Assembly: GCA_934351705.1 (NCBI GenBank)
Contig: CAKRJK010000052.1
Coordinates: 1 to 8,443, forward strand
Reading direction: 5' to 3'
From: an uncultured Lachnospiraceae bacterium
GTDB taxonomy: Bacteria; Bacillota; Clostridia; Lachnospirales; Lachnospiraceae
Length of the DNA: 8,443 nt
In this document: positions 1 to 7,055 of the stretch, one piece after another
How the letters are laid out: each line of letters begins with the position of its first letter
Numbering within the stretch: the first letter of the stretch is position 1
Position numbers and translations under genes: made by a program
The notes under the pieces: generated by a model
The model's input: the letters and a program-made list of their open reading frames with translations, nothing else
The model's database searches: none
Told to the model about the DNA's origin: nothing

Positions 1-894
1 TGCCGGAGTATATGCGTTTCGCTTTCCGTTGCCTCTGTTAAAGAATGATGAGACCGGATCTCTGGAAATCGTTGCCTTTAATCCCATCTTTTCAAAATTC
101 TTAATCGCCGCACGTACCACACGCTCAAATCCGATCGGGTAATGGATCTGCACTGTCTTTTTCTTAGACAGGTCTACGCCCATATTCACAAATCCTATGC
201 GGTATCCCTCGGTATAAGTATCCGCCATAGACTGTATCTTGTCTTTGTCCATTTTCAAAAGAAACTCTGCCATCGTAATTTCACTGTCGGAAATATACTC
301 TCCGTATTGGTACAGATAGCGCATATCCGATAAATCGGCATTCATTACCAGATTTGTAAAAAAATCGAGTTCCGGATCTACCATCTCACGCACATTGCGT
401 TCCACAAAAAGCTCACTGTAATCATGGTAAAACCAGTAAATCGTCTGCTCTATCTCCCGCTTATCAATCGGTTCCTGTTCAAAAATGCCGTAAATCTCCA
501 CAAAGAATTCAAAGAAAATCGTCAGTGCCTGCATCCGCTGCTCATAAGCAAAACCGATACATCCGCGGAGTTCCGCATACAAAAAACTTAAGATTCCGCC
601 AAACTCTTCCCCGAACACTTCCACAGCGTAAGCCGGGTTTGCATAACTTCTCTCGTAGTTCTCCTCAAATATATCCTGATAGAAGAACTCATTTCTTTTC
701 TTTAATGCTTCAAGAGATTCTTCTTTTAGCTTTCCCTCTCTCGCAAATGTAAAAGTTTGATTTAATTTCTGTAAAAAGCCCGCTGTTTTCTTGAAGTAAT
801 CAAGATACGGTTCTTTTACATTTTCTTCGGTAACAATCGCTTCGATTCGCTCTGTCACCAATTCATATCTCTCTTTGATGTCTTCGTACTCCAT
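1..894 (-). CDS. Probable M29-like (leucyl) aminopeptidase, N-terminal 298 codons, 3' end outside window
   Basis: An open frame of 298 codons starts at ATG 894-892 and runs off the left edge with no stop. An AGAGAGGA ribosome binding site lies just upstream, 11 nt after the stop of the HD gene. The product begins MEYEDIKERYELVTERIEAI. It is acidic and mostly helical, with no signal peptide or membrane segment, so it is probably cytosolic. Features such as YANPAYAVE (about residues 84-92), FLYAELRG, TYTEGYRIGF and IHYPIGFERVVRAAIKNF near residues 225-268 resemble, from memory, the long N-terminal region of roughly 690-residue clostridial proteins annotated as leucyl aminopeptidase or aminopeptidase T (peptidase family M29). 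The metal-binding catalytic residues of that family would lie beyond the edge, so the activity cannot be confirmed here. The reading frame is certain; the family call is moderate. Confidence 0.65.
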   Translation of the reverse strand, partial: MEYEDIKERYELVTERIEAIVTEENVKEPYLDYFKKTAGFLQKLNQTFTFAREGKLKEESLEALKKRNEFFYQDIFEENYERSYANPAYAVEVFGEEFGGILSFLYAELRGCIGFAYEQRMQALTIFFEFFVEIYGIFEQEPIDKREIEQTIYWFYHDYSELFVERNVREMVDPELDFFTNLVMNADLSDMRYLYQYGEYISDSEITMAEFLLKMDKDKIQSMADTYTEGYRIGFVNMGVDLSKKKTVQIHYPIGFERVVRAAIKNFEKMGLKATISRDPVSSFFNRGNGKRNAYTPA

Positions 895-905
895 ACTCTT
901 CCTCT

Positions 906-1508
906 CTATTCATCTTTAATCAAGTTGCCTTTTTTTACATTCTCATCAATCATTTCACGAACTGCCGCCCAAAATGTCTCCGATCCCTCATGACTTCTCT
1001 CATTGCGTTTTAAAAGCCATGATTCGTGAACGCCGTGCGACTTCCATGATTTTCCGTCTGCCGCGTCCGTCAAAAGTACAGGCTGTGTCCGGTCTAACAT
1101 ATTCGCAAACTTAGACTCCGCCGTCTCCATTTCCTCAAATTCGTCCCAAAGTGCCCGATACTCTGCCGCCTGATCTTCTGGCAAAATATGAAAGATACGC
1201 TCTGCCGCCGCAAGTTCTCTGGCTCTTTTTGTCTCGTTCCCTGCGGTATCGTAAGCATAGGTATCTCCGGCGTCAATCTCTACCACGTCATGCAATAATA
1301 CCATTTTCATGGTCTTTAACACGTCGATCGGTTCGTTTGCATATTCCGCAAGTGTAAAGCACATCAATGCCAGATGCCACGAATGCTCCGCATCATTTTC
1401 GTATCTGGAGCCGTCGGCAAGATATGTCTGGCGCTGGATAGCTTTAATTTTGTCCAGTTCCAGGATAAAATCCATCTGCTGTTTTAATCTTTTTTGTTTC
1501 TCATCCAT
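906..1508 (-). CDS. HD-domain phosphohydrolase, YfbR/HDDC2-like (possible 5'-deoxynucleotidase)
   Basis: A 200-residue soluble protein with the full HD metal-site signature: H42 in NDAEHSWH, H73-D74 in LLHDVVE followed by E77 and D82 (DAGD), and a distal D139 in ANMLDRTQP. In the HD superfamily these histidines and aspartates bind one or two divalent metals and hydrolyse phosphate esters. Length and motif spacing match the YfbR/HDDC2 group (COG1896), whose best-known member, E. coli YfbR, is a 199-residue 5'-deoxynucleoside monophosphatase. The substrate here is inferred. The gene starts 12 nt after the 110-residue membrane protein gene and stops 11 nt before the aminopeptidase gene, so it is probably co-transcribed with both. 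Its ribosome binding site (AAGAGAAG) is weak. Its place downstream of a UMP-synthesis cluster is consistent with a nucleotide-pool role but does not prove one. Confidence 0.85.
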   Translation of the reverse strand: MDEKQKRLKQQMDFILELDKIKAIQRQTYLADGSRYENDAEHSWHLALMCFTLAEYANEPIDVLKTMKMVLLHDVVEIDAGDTYAYDTAGNETKRARELAAAERIFHILPEDQAAEYRALWDEFEEMETAESKFANMLDRTQPVLLTDAADGKSWKSHGVHESWLLKRNERSHEGSETFWAAVREMIDENVKKGNLIKDE

Positions 1509-1520
1509 AGGCTTCTCTTT

Positions 1521-1853
1521 CTATAATAAAATTCCCAATAAATACAATATAATCCACGCCACGGTGACAACACCGGAAAGTCCCACTCCAAGATAAGGAA
1601 CGGTCTTAAATGTATTTTTCTCCTGTACCGCCTGAACCGCTTCGATAAACGATGCCACGCCGATAAAGAGTGCGATCACACCCAGACCTCCCAGATATGC
1701 ACCGCCGTTTCCTGCCTGACCGATCGCATTTCCTATCATGACAAAAAACATCAAAATGGATATTCCCGCTCCCACACAGGCACAGATACCGCGGACCGAT
1801 CTTTTTTTCTCTGTAAATTTGTAATTTTTATTTTTTCTTCTTTTTCTTTTCAT
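1521..1853 (-). CDS. Small three-helix membrane protein of unknown function
   Basis: A 110-residue protein with a strongly basic N-terminus (residues 1-20, starting MKRKRRKNKNYKFTEKKRS) and three hydrophobic segments at roughly residues 21-45, 50-75 and 85-109. By the positive-inside rule the N-terminus should be cytosolic. The glycine-rich, helix-packed character resembles short 'DUF6142-like' proteins of Lachnospiraceae, but that link is from memory and uncertain. No catalytic motif is visible. The start ATG lies 26 nt inside the end of the VanZ-family gene in the +1 frame, and no good Shine-Dalgarno sequence precedes it. Translation therefore probably depends on coupling to the upstream gene. 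No function is assigned. Confidence 0.75.
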   Translation of the reverse strand: MKRKRRKNKNYKFTEKKRSVRGICACVGAGISILMFFVMIGNAIGQAGNGGAYLGGLGVIALFIGVASFIEAVQAVQEKNTFKTVPYLGVGLSGVVTVAWIILYLLGILL

Positions 1854-2292
1854 TTCTATTTTTCCAAGCTCTGGCTATGCAAAAGCAAAGATAGCCGAGA
1901 CTTCCTCCGAGCGTATTCAGAATCAAATCGTCCACATCAAAACTTCCCACTTTGGAAATCAGCTGCGTACACTCAATCAACAAACTAAATTCAAAGCTCA
2001 ACAAAGTTGTATGCCAAAAACTTCTGTTTTTCTTACTTAATGCCGGCAAAAAAAAGCCAAACGGAAGAAACGCTACGATATTGCCCAGCAAATTCACTAA
2101 TACCGCCGTCATTCCCAGCTTTTTCCGATACATGATAAATCTCTTAATTTCTAAGAACGGAACCAGATTGTAATGATAGGTTCTTGCAATGTTCGACCTG
2201 CCCATAATTTCTGCAAAAAACAGAAAATAGCTTAACAGTAATAGGTAGCAAAAAAACAGAATCCACCTAAAACATAATTTCTTTTTTGTCAT
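1828..2292 (-). CDS. VanZ-family membrane protein
   Basis: A 154-residue integral membrane protein with four predicted helices at roughly residues 9-29, 62-84, 94-113 and 122-142. VanZ-family hallmarks appear in order: NLVPF (42-46), a glycine/proline-rich second helix with NLLGN and FLPFGFFLP (67-83), ECTQ (107-110) and FDVDDLILNTLGG (118-130). VanZ of the Tn1546 glycopeptide cluster gives low-level teicoplanin resistance. Most chromosomal homologues have no proven role, and no other van genes are visible here, so a resistance call is not justified. The ATG at 2292 is preferred over an in-frame GTG at 2310 because a GGAG element lies 12 nt upstream of the ATG, whereas that element overlaps the GTG. 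The C-terminus is a cytosolic run of six lysines encoded by an A-rich tract that overlaps the next gene. Confidence 0.88.
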   Translation of the reverse strand: MTKKKLCFRWILFFCYLLLLSYFLFFAEIMGRSNIARTYHYNLVPFLEIKRFIMYRKKLGMTAVLVNLLGNIVAFLPFGFFLPALSKKNRSFWHTTLLSFEFSLLIECTQLISKVGSFDVDDLILNTLGGSLGYLCFCIARAWKNRNEKKKKKK

Positions 2293-2419
2293 GTAACAAC
2301 TTCGCTCCACTTATGATTGACATCACTCCGCAAATAATTCCTGTTACCATGATAATAATACCGAGAGCTAAATTGCCCGCTCCGCTGCGTCCCATTGTTT
2401 TGTATGCTTTTTCGTTCAT
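2267..2419 (-). CDS. 50-residue single-helix membrane microprotein of unknown function
   Basis: A short ORF from ATG 2419-2417 to TAG 2269-2267. An excellent AGGAGGAG ribosome binding site at 2430-2423 overlaps the pyrE stop codon. The product starts MNEKAYKTMGRSGAGNLALG and has one hydrophobic segment at about residues 17-37 (LALGIIIMVTGIICGVMSII), then a short basic tail ending LLHDKKEIMF. It should be a single-pass inner-membrane peptide. It overlaps the start of the VanZ gene by 26 nt in another frame, so a gene finder would probably drop or miss it. The strong ribosome binding site, 9-nt distance from pyrE and clean helix support real translation. I recall similar short hypothetical proteins in Lachnospiraceae but cannot verify this. 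Function unknown. Confidence 0.8.
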   Translation of the reverse strand: MNEKAYKTMGRSGAGNLALGIIIMVTGIICGVMSIISGAKLLHDKKEIMF

Positions 2420-2422
2420 ATT

Positions 2423-2430
2423 CTCCTCCT
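2423..2430 (-). promoter_or_regulatory. Strong ribosome binding site of the 50-residue ORF, overlapping the pyrE stop
   Basis: AGGAGGAG on the minus strand shares two bases with the pyrE TAG stop codon and lies 3 nt before the ATG at 2419. The arrangement predicts translational coupling to pyrE. It is the main argument that the 50-residue ORF is real. Confidence 0.8.
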
Positions 2431-3103
2431 ATTTCACTCCGTACTCTTTATAGTATTGATCAATTGCCTCTTTTAATGTATCATCAATGACAACTTTTCC
2501 CTGACAAGGACGATTGTAAAGATGTTCTACCACATCCTTCATGGATACGATCGCATTTGTCTCAAATCCGTACGTCTCACGAATTTCTTCCAATGCGGAC
2601 TTCTCACCTTTGCCACGCTCCATGCGATTCAGCGAAACCATCAGTCCCACGATCGTGACATCGCCCTGTGCCTGTATGATTGGAAATGTCTCCTCGATGG
2701 ATTTTCCCGATGTCGTAACATCTTCTATGATGACAATGCGGTCTCCGTCTTTGATCTTACTTCCCAACAGGATTCCCGTATCCCCGTGGTCTTTGATCTC
2801 TTTTCGGTTTGAACAATAGCGAATGTCCTTTCCGTATAATTCACTGTATGCGATTGTTGTTGCAACAGAAAGCGGGATTCCTTTATATGCCGGTCCAAAC
2901 AGCACATCAAAATCATCTCCGTAATTCTCATGGATTGCTCTCGCGTAATACTCTCCCAGTCTGCGAAGCTGACTTCCTGTCACATATGCTCCCGCGTTCA
3001 TGAAAAACGGTGATTTTCGTCCGCTTTTTAATGTAAATTCACCGAATTTCAACACTTCGCTTTCCACCATAAATTCAATAAATTCCTGCTTATACTGTTC
3101 CAT
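2429..3103 (-). CDS. pyrE: Orotate phosphoribosyltransferase
   Basis: PyrE joins orotate to PRPP to give orotidine 5'-monophosphate and pyrophosphate, the fifth step of UMP synthesis. The 224-residue protein begins with the family's FGEFTLKSGRKSPFF region (about residues 20-34). It has the PRPP-binding signature IVIIEDVTTSGKS at 123-135 and the flexible catalytic loop SNRKEIKDHG at 98-107, with the lysines and histidine that contact pyrophosphate. Its length is close to E. coli PyrE (213 residues), and it is a stand-alone cytosolic enzyme rather than a PyrE-PyrF fusion. The start ATG at 3103 follows CGGAGG with an 11-nt spacer. The gene sits 33 nt after pyrD, the largest gap in the cluster, and its stop overlaps the ribosome binding site of the next small ORF. 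Confidence 0.97.
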   Translation of the reverse strand: MEQYKQEFIEFMVESEVLKFGEFTLKSGRKSPFFMNAGAYVTGSQLRRLGEYYARAIHENYGDDFDVLFGPAYKGIPLSVATTIAYSELYGKDIRYCSNRKEIKDHGDTGILLGSKIKDGDRIVIIEDVTTSGKSIEETFPIIQAQGDVTIVGLMVSLNRMERGKGEKSALEEIRETYGFETNAIVSMKDVVEHLYNRPCQGKVVIDDTLKEAIDQYYKEYGVK

Positions 3104-3136
3104 TTTATGTTAAACCTCCGCCTTTTTTCGTTATTT

Positions 3137-4042
3137 TTATTCTTTTACGGCTCCTATCAGCTCACGGACATCTGCAATTCCATACTCCGCCATATAGCTG
3201 CGGATTCCGTCCAAAATGTTGATCGTTGCCATCGGGTTATTGAAATTCGCCGTTCCGACCGATACTGCCGTTGCTCCCGCGAGCATCATTTCAATCGCAT
3301 CTTCCGCAGTCTGCACGCCGCCCATTCCGATTACCGGAATCTGTACCGCCTGTGCGACCTGATACACCATACGCACCGCGATTGGGTGTACCGCAGGTCC
3401 CGACAACCCGCCTGTTTTGTTTGCAAGTGCGAATTTCTGATTATGTATATTAATCTTCATGCCTGTCAGCGTGTTGATCAGGGATACAACATCCGCACCT
3501 CCTGCCTCTGCCGCTCTCGCCATCTCGGTAATGTCCGTTACATTCGGACTCAGCTTCATAATGACGGGCTGTTTTGCATACTTCTTGATTTCTTTTGTGA
3601 TCATTTCCACCGATTGTGCATTCTGTCCGAAAGCAATTCCGCCTTCTTTTACGTTTGGGCAGGAAATGTTACTCTCCAGCATATCAATCGGCTGATCGGA
3701 TAATTTTTCCACTACCTTGCAGTAGTCCTCCATACTTTTTCCACAGACATTGACAATGATCTTTGTATCAAACTGTTTCAAAAAAGGAATATCTCTCTCT
3801 ATAAAAATATCAATTCCCGGATTCTGCAGGCCGATGGCATTAAGCATTCCGCCGTAAACCTCCGCAACACGCGGTGTCGGATTGCCCTCCCACGGAATAT
3901 TGGCTACGCCTTTTGTCACAACCGCTCCTAAACGGTTCAAATCCACAAATTCGGAATACTCCACACCCGAACCGAATGTACCGGAGGCTGTCATAATCGG
4001 GTTATTCAATGTTACCCCTGCCAGATCAATTCTCATGTTCAT
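3137..4042 (-). CDS. pyrD: Dihydroorotate dehydrogenase, type 1B catalytic subunit
   Basis: This FMN-containing subunit oxidises dihydroorotate to orotate. In type 1B enzymes it works as a PyrD2-PyrK2 complex that passes electrons through FAD and a 2Fe-2S centre to NAD+. The 301-residue TIM-barrel protein shows K44 (VVTKGV), the NAIGLQNPG substrate loop (68-76), and the catalytic base C128 in NISCPNV. Cysteine at this position is typical of class 1; class 2 enzymes use serine. FMN contacts include K163 (IMKLSPN), N190-T191, GLSGPA (212-217) and GMGGV (239-243). The neighbouring pyrK confirms type 1B. The start at 4042 forms a TAATG junction with the pyrK stop. An ATG at 4036 would shorten the protein by only two residues. 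Confidence 0.97.
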   Translation of the reverse strand: MNMRIDLAGVTLNNPIMTASGTFGSGVEYSEFVDLNRLGAVVTKGVANIPWEGNPTPRVAEVYGGMLNAIGLQNPGIDIFIERDIPFLKQFDTKIIVNVCGKSMEDYCKVVEKLSDQPIDMLESNISCPNVKEGGIAFGQNAQSVEMITKEIKKYAKQPVIMKLSPNVTDITEMARAAEAGGADVVSLINTLTGMKINIHNQKFALANKTGGLSGPAVHPIAVRMVYQVAQAVQIPVIGMGGVQTAEDAIEMMLAGATAVSVGTANFNNPMATINILDGIRSYMAEYGIADVRELIGAVKE

Positions 4043-4809
4043 TACAGCTCCACCTCCTCTGCAAGAAATACCGGTCCTTCTTTGCAAATTCTTTTATTGT
4101 GTACATTGGTGTGATCATCACGGTGCTTTGTCTTGCAGACACACGCAAGGCAGGCTCCGATTCCGCAAGCCATACGCTCCTCAAGCGAAATCCAGCATTC
4201 CATGTTCTGTTCTTTCGCATACTCTTTCAATGCCTTTAACATGGCTTTCGGACCGCAGGCATAAATGATGTCTGCATTTAATTTATTTACTTTTATCGCA
4301 TCCAGCACGGTTCCTTTAACTCCCGCACTGCCGTCTTCCGTAGCGACATAAACCTCGCCGTATTTTTCAAATTCCTCTGCCAAAAACAGTTCATCACGAT
4401 ACCCCAAAATCATCTGTTTCTCGCAATCCAGAGTTTTTGCCAATTCCAACATTGGCGGGATTCCGATTCCTCCGCCTATCAGAAATGCAGATTTGCTCTT
4501 TGTCGGAAATCCGTTTCCGAGCGGTCCCATAATCTCGATATGTCTTCCCGCGACCAGACCGGAAAATTCCTCCGTACCTTTTCCCGCTACACGATAGACA
4601 ATCCGGATAGAACCGTCCCCTTTGTCCAGCTCGCAGATACTGATCGGTCTCGGCAGTATCCTGCTGCCGTCACGACTGTAAATATCCACAAATTGTCCTG
4701 CCTTTGCATTTTGAGCAATCTCATCGGTTTTGATCCACATACTGTAAATTCCGTTTGCGATTTCTTCCTGTCGAATGACGATTGCCTTTTCTCTGTTCTT
4801 TTGCGACAT
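4042..4809 (-). CDS. pyrK: Dihydroorotate dehydrogenase electron-transfer subunit (FAD, 2Fe-2S)
   Basis: PyrK is the NAD+-reducing partner of type 1B PyrD and belongs to the ferredoxin-reductase family. In this 255-residue protein the FAD-binding signature is RPISIC (54-59), followed by YRVAGKGTE (72-80). The NAD-binding domain begins IGGGIGIPPML (111-121) and includes YACGPKAM (183-190). A C-terminal 2Fe-2S site is formed by C215, C220, C223 and C242, with an extra cysteine at 225. The spacing is C-x4-C-x2-C-x18-C, with a histidine-rich stretch between the third and fourth ligands. The ATG at 4809 follows AGGAGAAGGAGA, a strong doubled ribosome binding site in the 14-nt gap after pyrF. The stop overlaps the pyrD start by one base, which fits equal synthesis of the two subunits. 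Confidence 0.97.
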   Translation of the reverse strand: MSQKNREKAIVIRQEEIANGIYSMWIKTDEIAQNAKAGQFVDIYSRDGSRILPRPISICELDKGDGSIRIVYRVAGKGTEEFSGLVAGRHIEIMGPLGNGFPTKSKSAFLIGGGIGIPPMLELAKTLDCEKQMILGYRDELFLAEEFEKYGEVYVATEDGSAGVKGTVLDAIKVNKLNADIIYACGPKAMLKALKEYAKEQNMECWISLEERMACGIGACLACVCKTKHRDDHTNVHNKRICKEGPVFLAEEVEL

Positions 4810-4823
4810 TCTCCTTCTCCTAT

Positions 4824-5753
4824 CTACTTTGATGCCTGTAATGCCCCGTTGATATCCGCGATCATAGCCTCCACGGCAGCTCTGGATGCCTCCGCAAAAT
4901 GTTCTTCACCGAATTTTGCATACTGTTCCTGCTTATAAGCTGCGATGATTCCGCGGGAAGAATTGACGATCGCTCCGAGTCCGTCCTCGTTAAAGAAGTG
5001 AACCAGGTCTGCTCCCTTTCCTCCCTGTGCTCCGTATCCCGGAACCAGAATAAAACTCTTTGGCATTACTTTTCTTAATACTTTCCCCATTTCCGGGTAA
5101 GTTGCTCCGACAACTGCTCCGATATAGCTGTAGGAATCTCCCATATGGTCAGCACCCCACTCTGCCACTTTTTCTCCTACCAGTTCATAAAGAGGTTTTC
5201 CGTCGATGAAACGGTCCTGGAATTCCCCGCTGGAAGGATTTGAGGTCTTAACCAGAATAAACAGTCCTTTTTTCTCCTCCTTGCACACATCGACAAACGG
5301 TTTGATTCCGTCTGTTCCAAGATACGGATTGACGGTTGCAAAATCCTCGTTAAACGCAGAATACATCTTGTCTCCGACCTGAACCTTGCCGAGATGTCCT
5401 ACTGCATATGCTGCGGATGTGGAACCGATGTCTCCTCGCTTGACATCCCCGATGACGATCAGATCTTTCTCATGACAATAGTCTACTGTCTTTTGGAAAG
5501 CCTTGAGTCCCTCAATTCCGAACTGCTCATACATTGCAATCTGCGGTTTTACCGCCGGAATCAGATCATAGGTTGCGTCTACAATTTCTTTATTGAACTG
5601 CCAGATTGCATCTGCCGCTCCCTCTAATGTCTCGCCATACTCCTCAAATGATTTCTTTTGGATATGCTTCGGAATATAGTTCAGCATCGGATCTAAGCCT
5701 ACTACAATCGGTGCATTTGTTTTCTGAATCTTAGTTACCAGCTTATTAATCAT
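4824..5753 (-). CDS. pyrF: Orotidine 5'-phosphate decarboxylase, long (type 2) form
   Basis: PyrF decarboxylates OMP to UMP, the last step of the pathway. The 309-residue protein belongs to the long type 2 subfamily, also found in mycobacteria and myxobacteria; the E. coli/Bacillus form is about 240 residues. Key residues are D21 in GLDP, K69 in AVKPQ, and the catalytic Asp-Lys-x-x-Asp array in DVKRGDIGST (D103, K105, D108). The barrel continues with VNPYLG (141-146), LVKTSNPSS (167-175), GAVVGAT (212-218), the phosphate-binding VPGYGAQGG (237-245) and VNSSRG (263-268). The ATG at 5753 follows AGGAGAGAATC with good spacing, 18 nt after the pyrC stop. The enzyme is cytosolic and lies in the middle of the pyr cluster. 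Confidence 0.97.
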   Translation of the reverse strand: MINKLVTKIQKTNAPIVVGLDPMLNYIPKHIQKKSFEEYGETLEGAADAIWQFNKEIVDATYDLIPAVKPQIAMYEQFGIEGLKAFQKTVDYCHEKDLIVIGDVKRGDIGSTSAAYAVGHLGKVQVGDKMYSAFNEDFATVNPYLGTDGIKPFVDVCKEEKKGLFILVKTSNPSSGEFQDRFIDGKPLYELVGEKVAEWGADHMGDSYSYIGAVVGATYPEMGKVLRKVMPKSFILVPGYGAQGGKGADLVHFFNEDGLGAIVNSSRGIIAAYKQEQYAKFGEEHFAEASRAAVEAMIADINGALQASK

Positions 5754-5771
5754 GATTCTCTCCTGTATTCT

Positions 5772-7055
5772 CTATTCTGTCTCACTGTCATATACAATAT
5801 TACCATTGTAAATTGTCATTTTTACTTTACCGCACACTTCGCGTCCGTCAAACGGCGTGTTTCTTCCCTTTGATGCAAAATCCTTCGCATGGACTGTGTA
5901 GGTTGCCTTCGGATCAAAAATAACCACATCCGCATATTTTCCTACTGCCAGACTGCCTCTGTCGAGTCCGATGATCCTTGCCGGATTGAGGCTCATTTTC
6001 TCTGCCATCTGCATCACAGTCAGATATTTTTTCTTGACCAGTTCCGTGTATGTCAGAGAGGCTGCGGTCTCTAAGCCCACAATTCCAAACGGTGCTTCCT
6101 GCATCGTTGTATTTTTTTCTTCTCTGGTATGTGGTGCATGGTCTGTCGCAATGACATCCATGATGTTTTTCTTCAATCCTTTTTTTAGTGCCTCGACGTC
6201 CTCTGCCGTTCTAAGCGGCGGGTTCATCTTATAGTTGGTATTGCCCGGTACAATGTCTTCACTTGTCAGCGTAAAGTGATGAGGACACACCTCTGCGGTG
6301 ACAGGCAATCCTTCTTTTTTCGCCAGCTCTACCATTCTTACGCTGTCTTTTGTGGAGCAATGGCAAAGATGCAGTTGCGTTCCCATCTCTTTTGCCATCA
6401 GAATGTCCCTTGCAATAATCAGATCTTCCGCAATATTTGGGATTCCCGGCAAGCCTAACTCTTTTGCTCTGGCATCCTCGTTGACTGCACCGCCCTGTGC
6501 CAGACGAATATCCTCACAGTGTGCAAAAACAGGTATGCTGCATTCTGCCGCCACCCGCATTCCCTCGCGGTACAATTTTGTGTTCATGACGGATTTGCCG
6601 TCCTCGCTGATGGCAGGACTTCCCGCCTCTACCATTCCCCGAATGTCTGCCAGCTCCTCGCCTTTTTGTCCTCTGGTCACGGCTCCGATCTGTAAAACAC
6701 GTGCTGTTCCTTCGCTCTCTGCTTTTTTGTGAACGTATTTGACAACATCGGCATCATCCACTACCGGCTTTGTGTTTGGCATGGCGAGGATCGTCGTATA
6801 GCCTCCTCTTGCCGCCGCCGCCATTCCGGTCTCGATGGTTTCTTTATGTTCAAAGCCCGGATCTCTCAAATGCACATGCAGATCAATAAATCCCGGCATC
6901 ACGTAACAGCCTTTTGCATCTATGACTTTATCGGCGGTGTGCTTTAACTGTTTTCCAACTTCTGTTATTTTTCCCGCTGATAAGAAGATGTCCGCTACTT
7001 CATCTGTTTTGGTATCCGGATCAACAATATGTCCGTTTTTGATTAAAATTGTCAT
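5772..7055 (-). CDS. pyrC: Dihydroorotase, class I
   Basis: PyrC cyclises N-carbamoyl-L-aspartate to dihydroorotate. The 427-residue protein is almost the length of Bacillus PyrC (428), and the amidohydrolase metal site is complete: H60 and H62 in DLHVHLRDPG, D152 in SEDGKSV, H179 in FAHCED, H232 in CHCST and D305 in ATDHAPH. The aspartate at 152, in place of a carboxylated lysine, together with the length, marks the class I zinc enzyme. N94 in MPNTKP and the NPPLR motif (278-282) are substrate-loop features. The start ATG follows GTGAGG with a 7-nt spacer. It is the first gene after the pyr promoter, with a 5' leader of only about 45 nt. The aspartate transcarbamoylase gene that makes its substrate is not in the window. 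Confidence 0.97.
   Translation of the reverse strand: MTILIKNGHIVDPDTKTDEVADIFLSAGKITEVGKQLKHTADKVIDAKGCYVMPGFIDLHVHLRDPGFEHKETIETGMAAAARGGYTTILAMPNTKPVVDDADVVKYVHKKAESEGTARVLQIGAVTRGQKGEELADIRGMVEAGSPAISEDGKSVMNTKLYREGMRVAAECSIPVFAHCEDIRLAQGGAVNEDARAKELGLPGIPNIAEDLIIARDILMAKEMGTQLHLCHCSTKDSVRMVELAKKEGLPVTAEVCPHHFTLTSEDIVPGNTNYKMNPPLRTAEDVEALKKGLKKNIMDVIATDHAPHTREEKNTTMQEAPFGIVGLETAASLTYTELVKKKYLTVMQMAEKMSLNPARIIGLDRGSLAVGKYADVVIFDPKATYTVHAKDFASKGRNTPFDGREVCGKVKMTIYNGNIVYDSETE

Noticed and set aside
1828..2292. Glycopeptide-resistance cluster based on the VanZ-like gene
   Set aside because: No vanA, vanH, vanX, vanR, vanS or vanY-like gene is present. VanZ-family proteins are common in Firmicute chromosomes without such a role.
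2293..2310. GTG start of the VanZ-family gene at 2310
   Set aside because: The only SD-like GGAG overlaps this GTG, while it is suitably placed for the ATG at 2292. The six extra residues add nothing to the family match.
3107..3703. Plus-strand open frame of 198 codons opposite pyrD
   Set aside because: It lies wholly antisense to pyrD, has no recognisable motif or convincing ribosome binding site, and its cysteine/histidine/arginine-rich composition is typical of an antisense shadow.
4043..4087. Upstream pyrD start at 4087 giving a 316-residue protein
   Set aside because: The extra 15 residues would be read from the 3' end of pyrK in another frame and do not look like PyrD. The TAATG junction at 4042 behind GGAGGTGGAG is a better start and gives the usual length.
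3882..4268. Plus-strand frame of 128 codons across the pyrK-pyrD junction
   Set aside because: Antisense to two certain genes, with no family resemblance or start signal.
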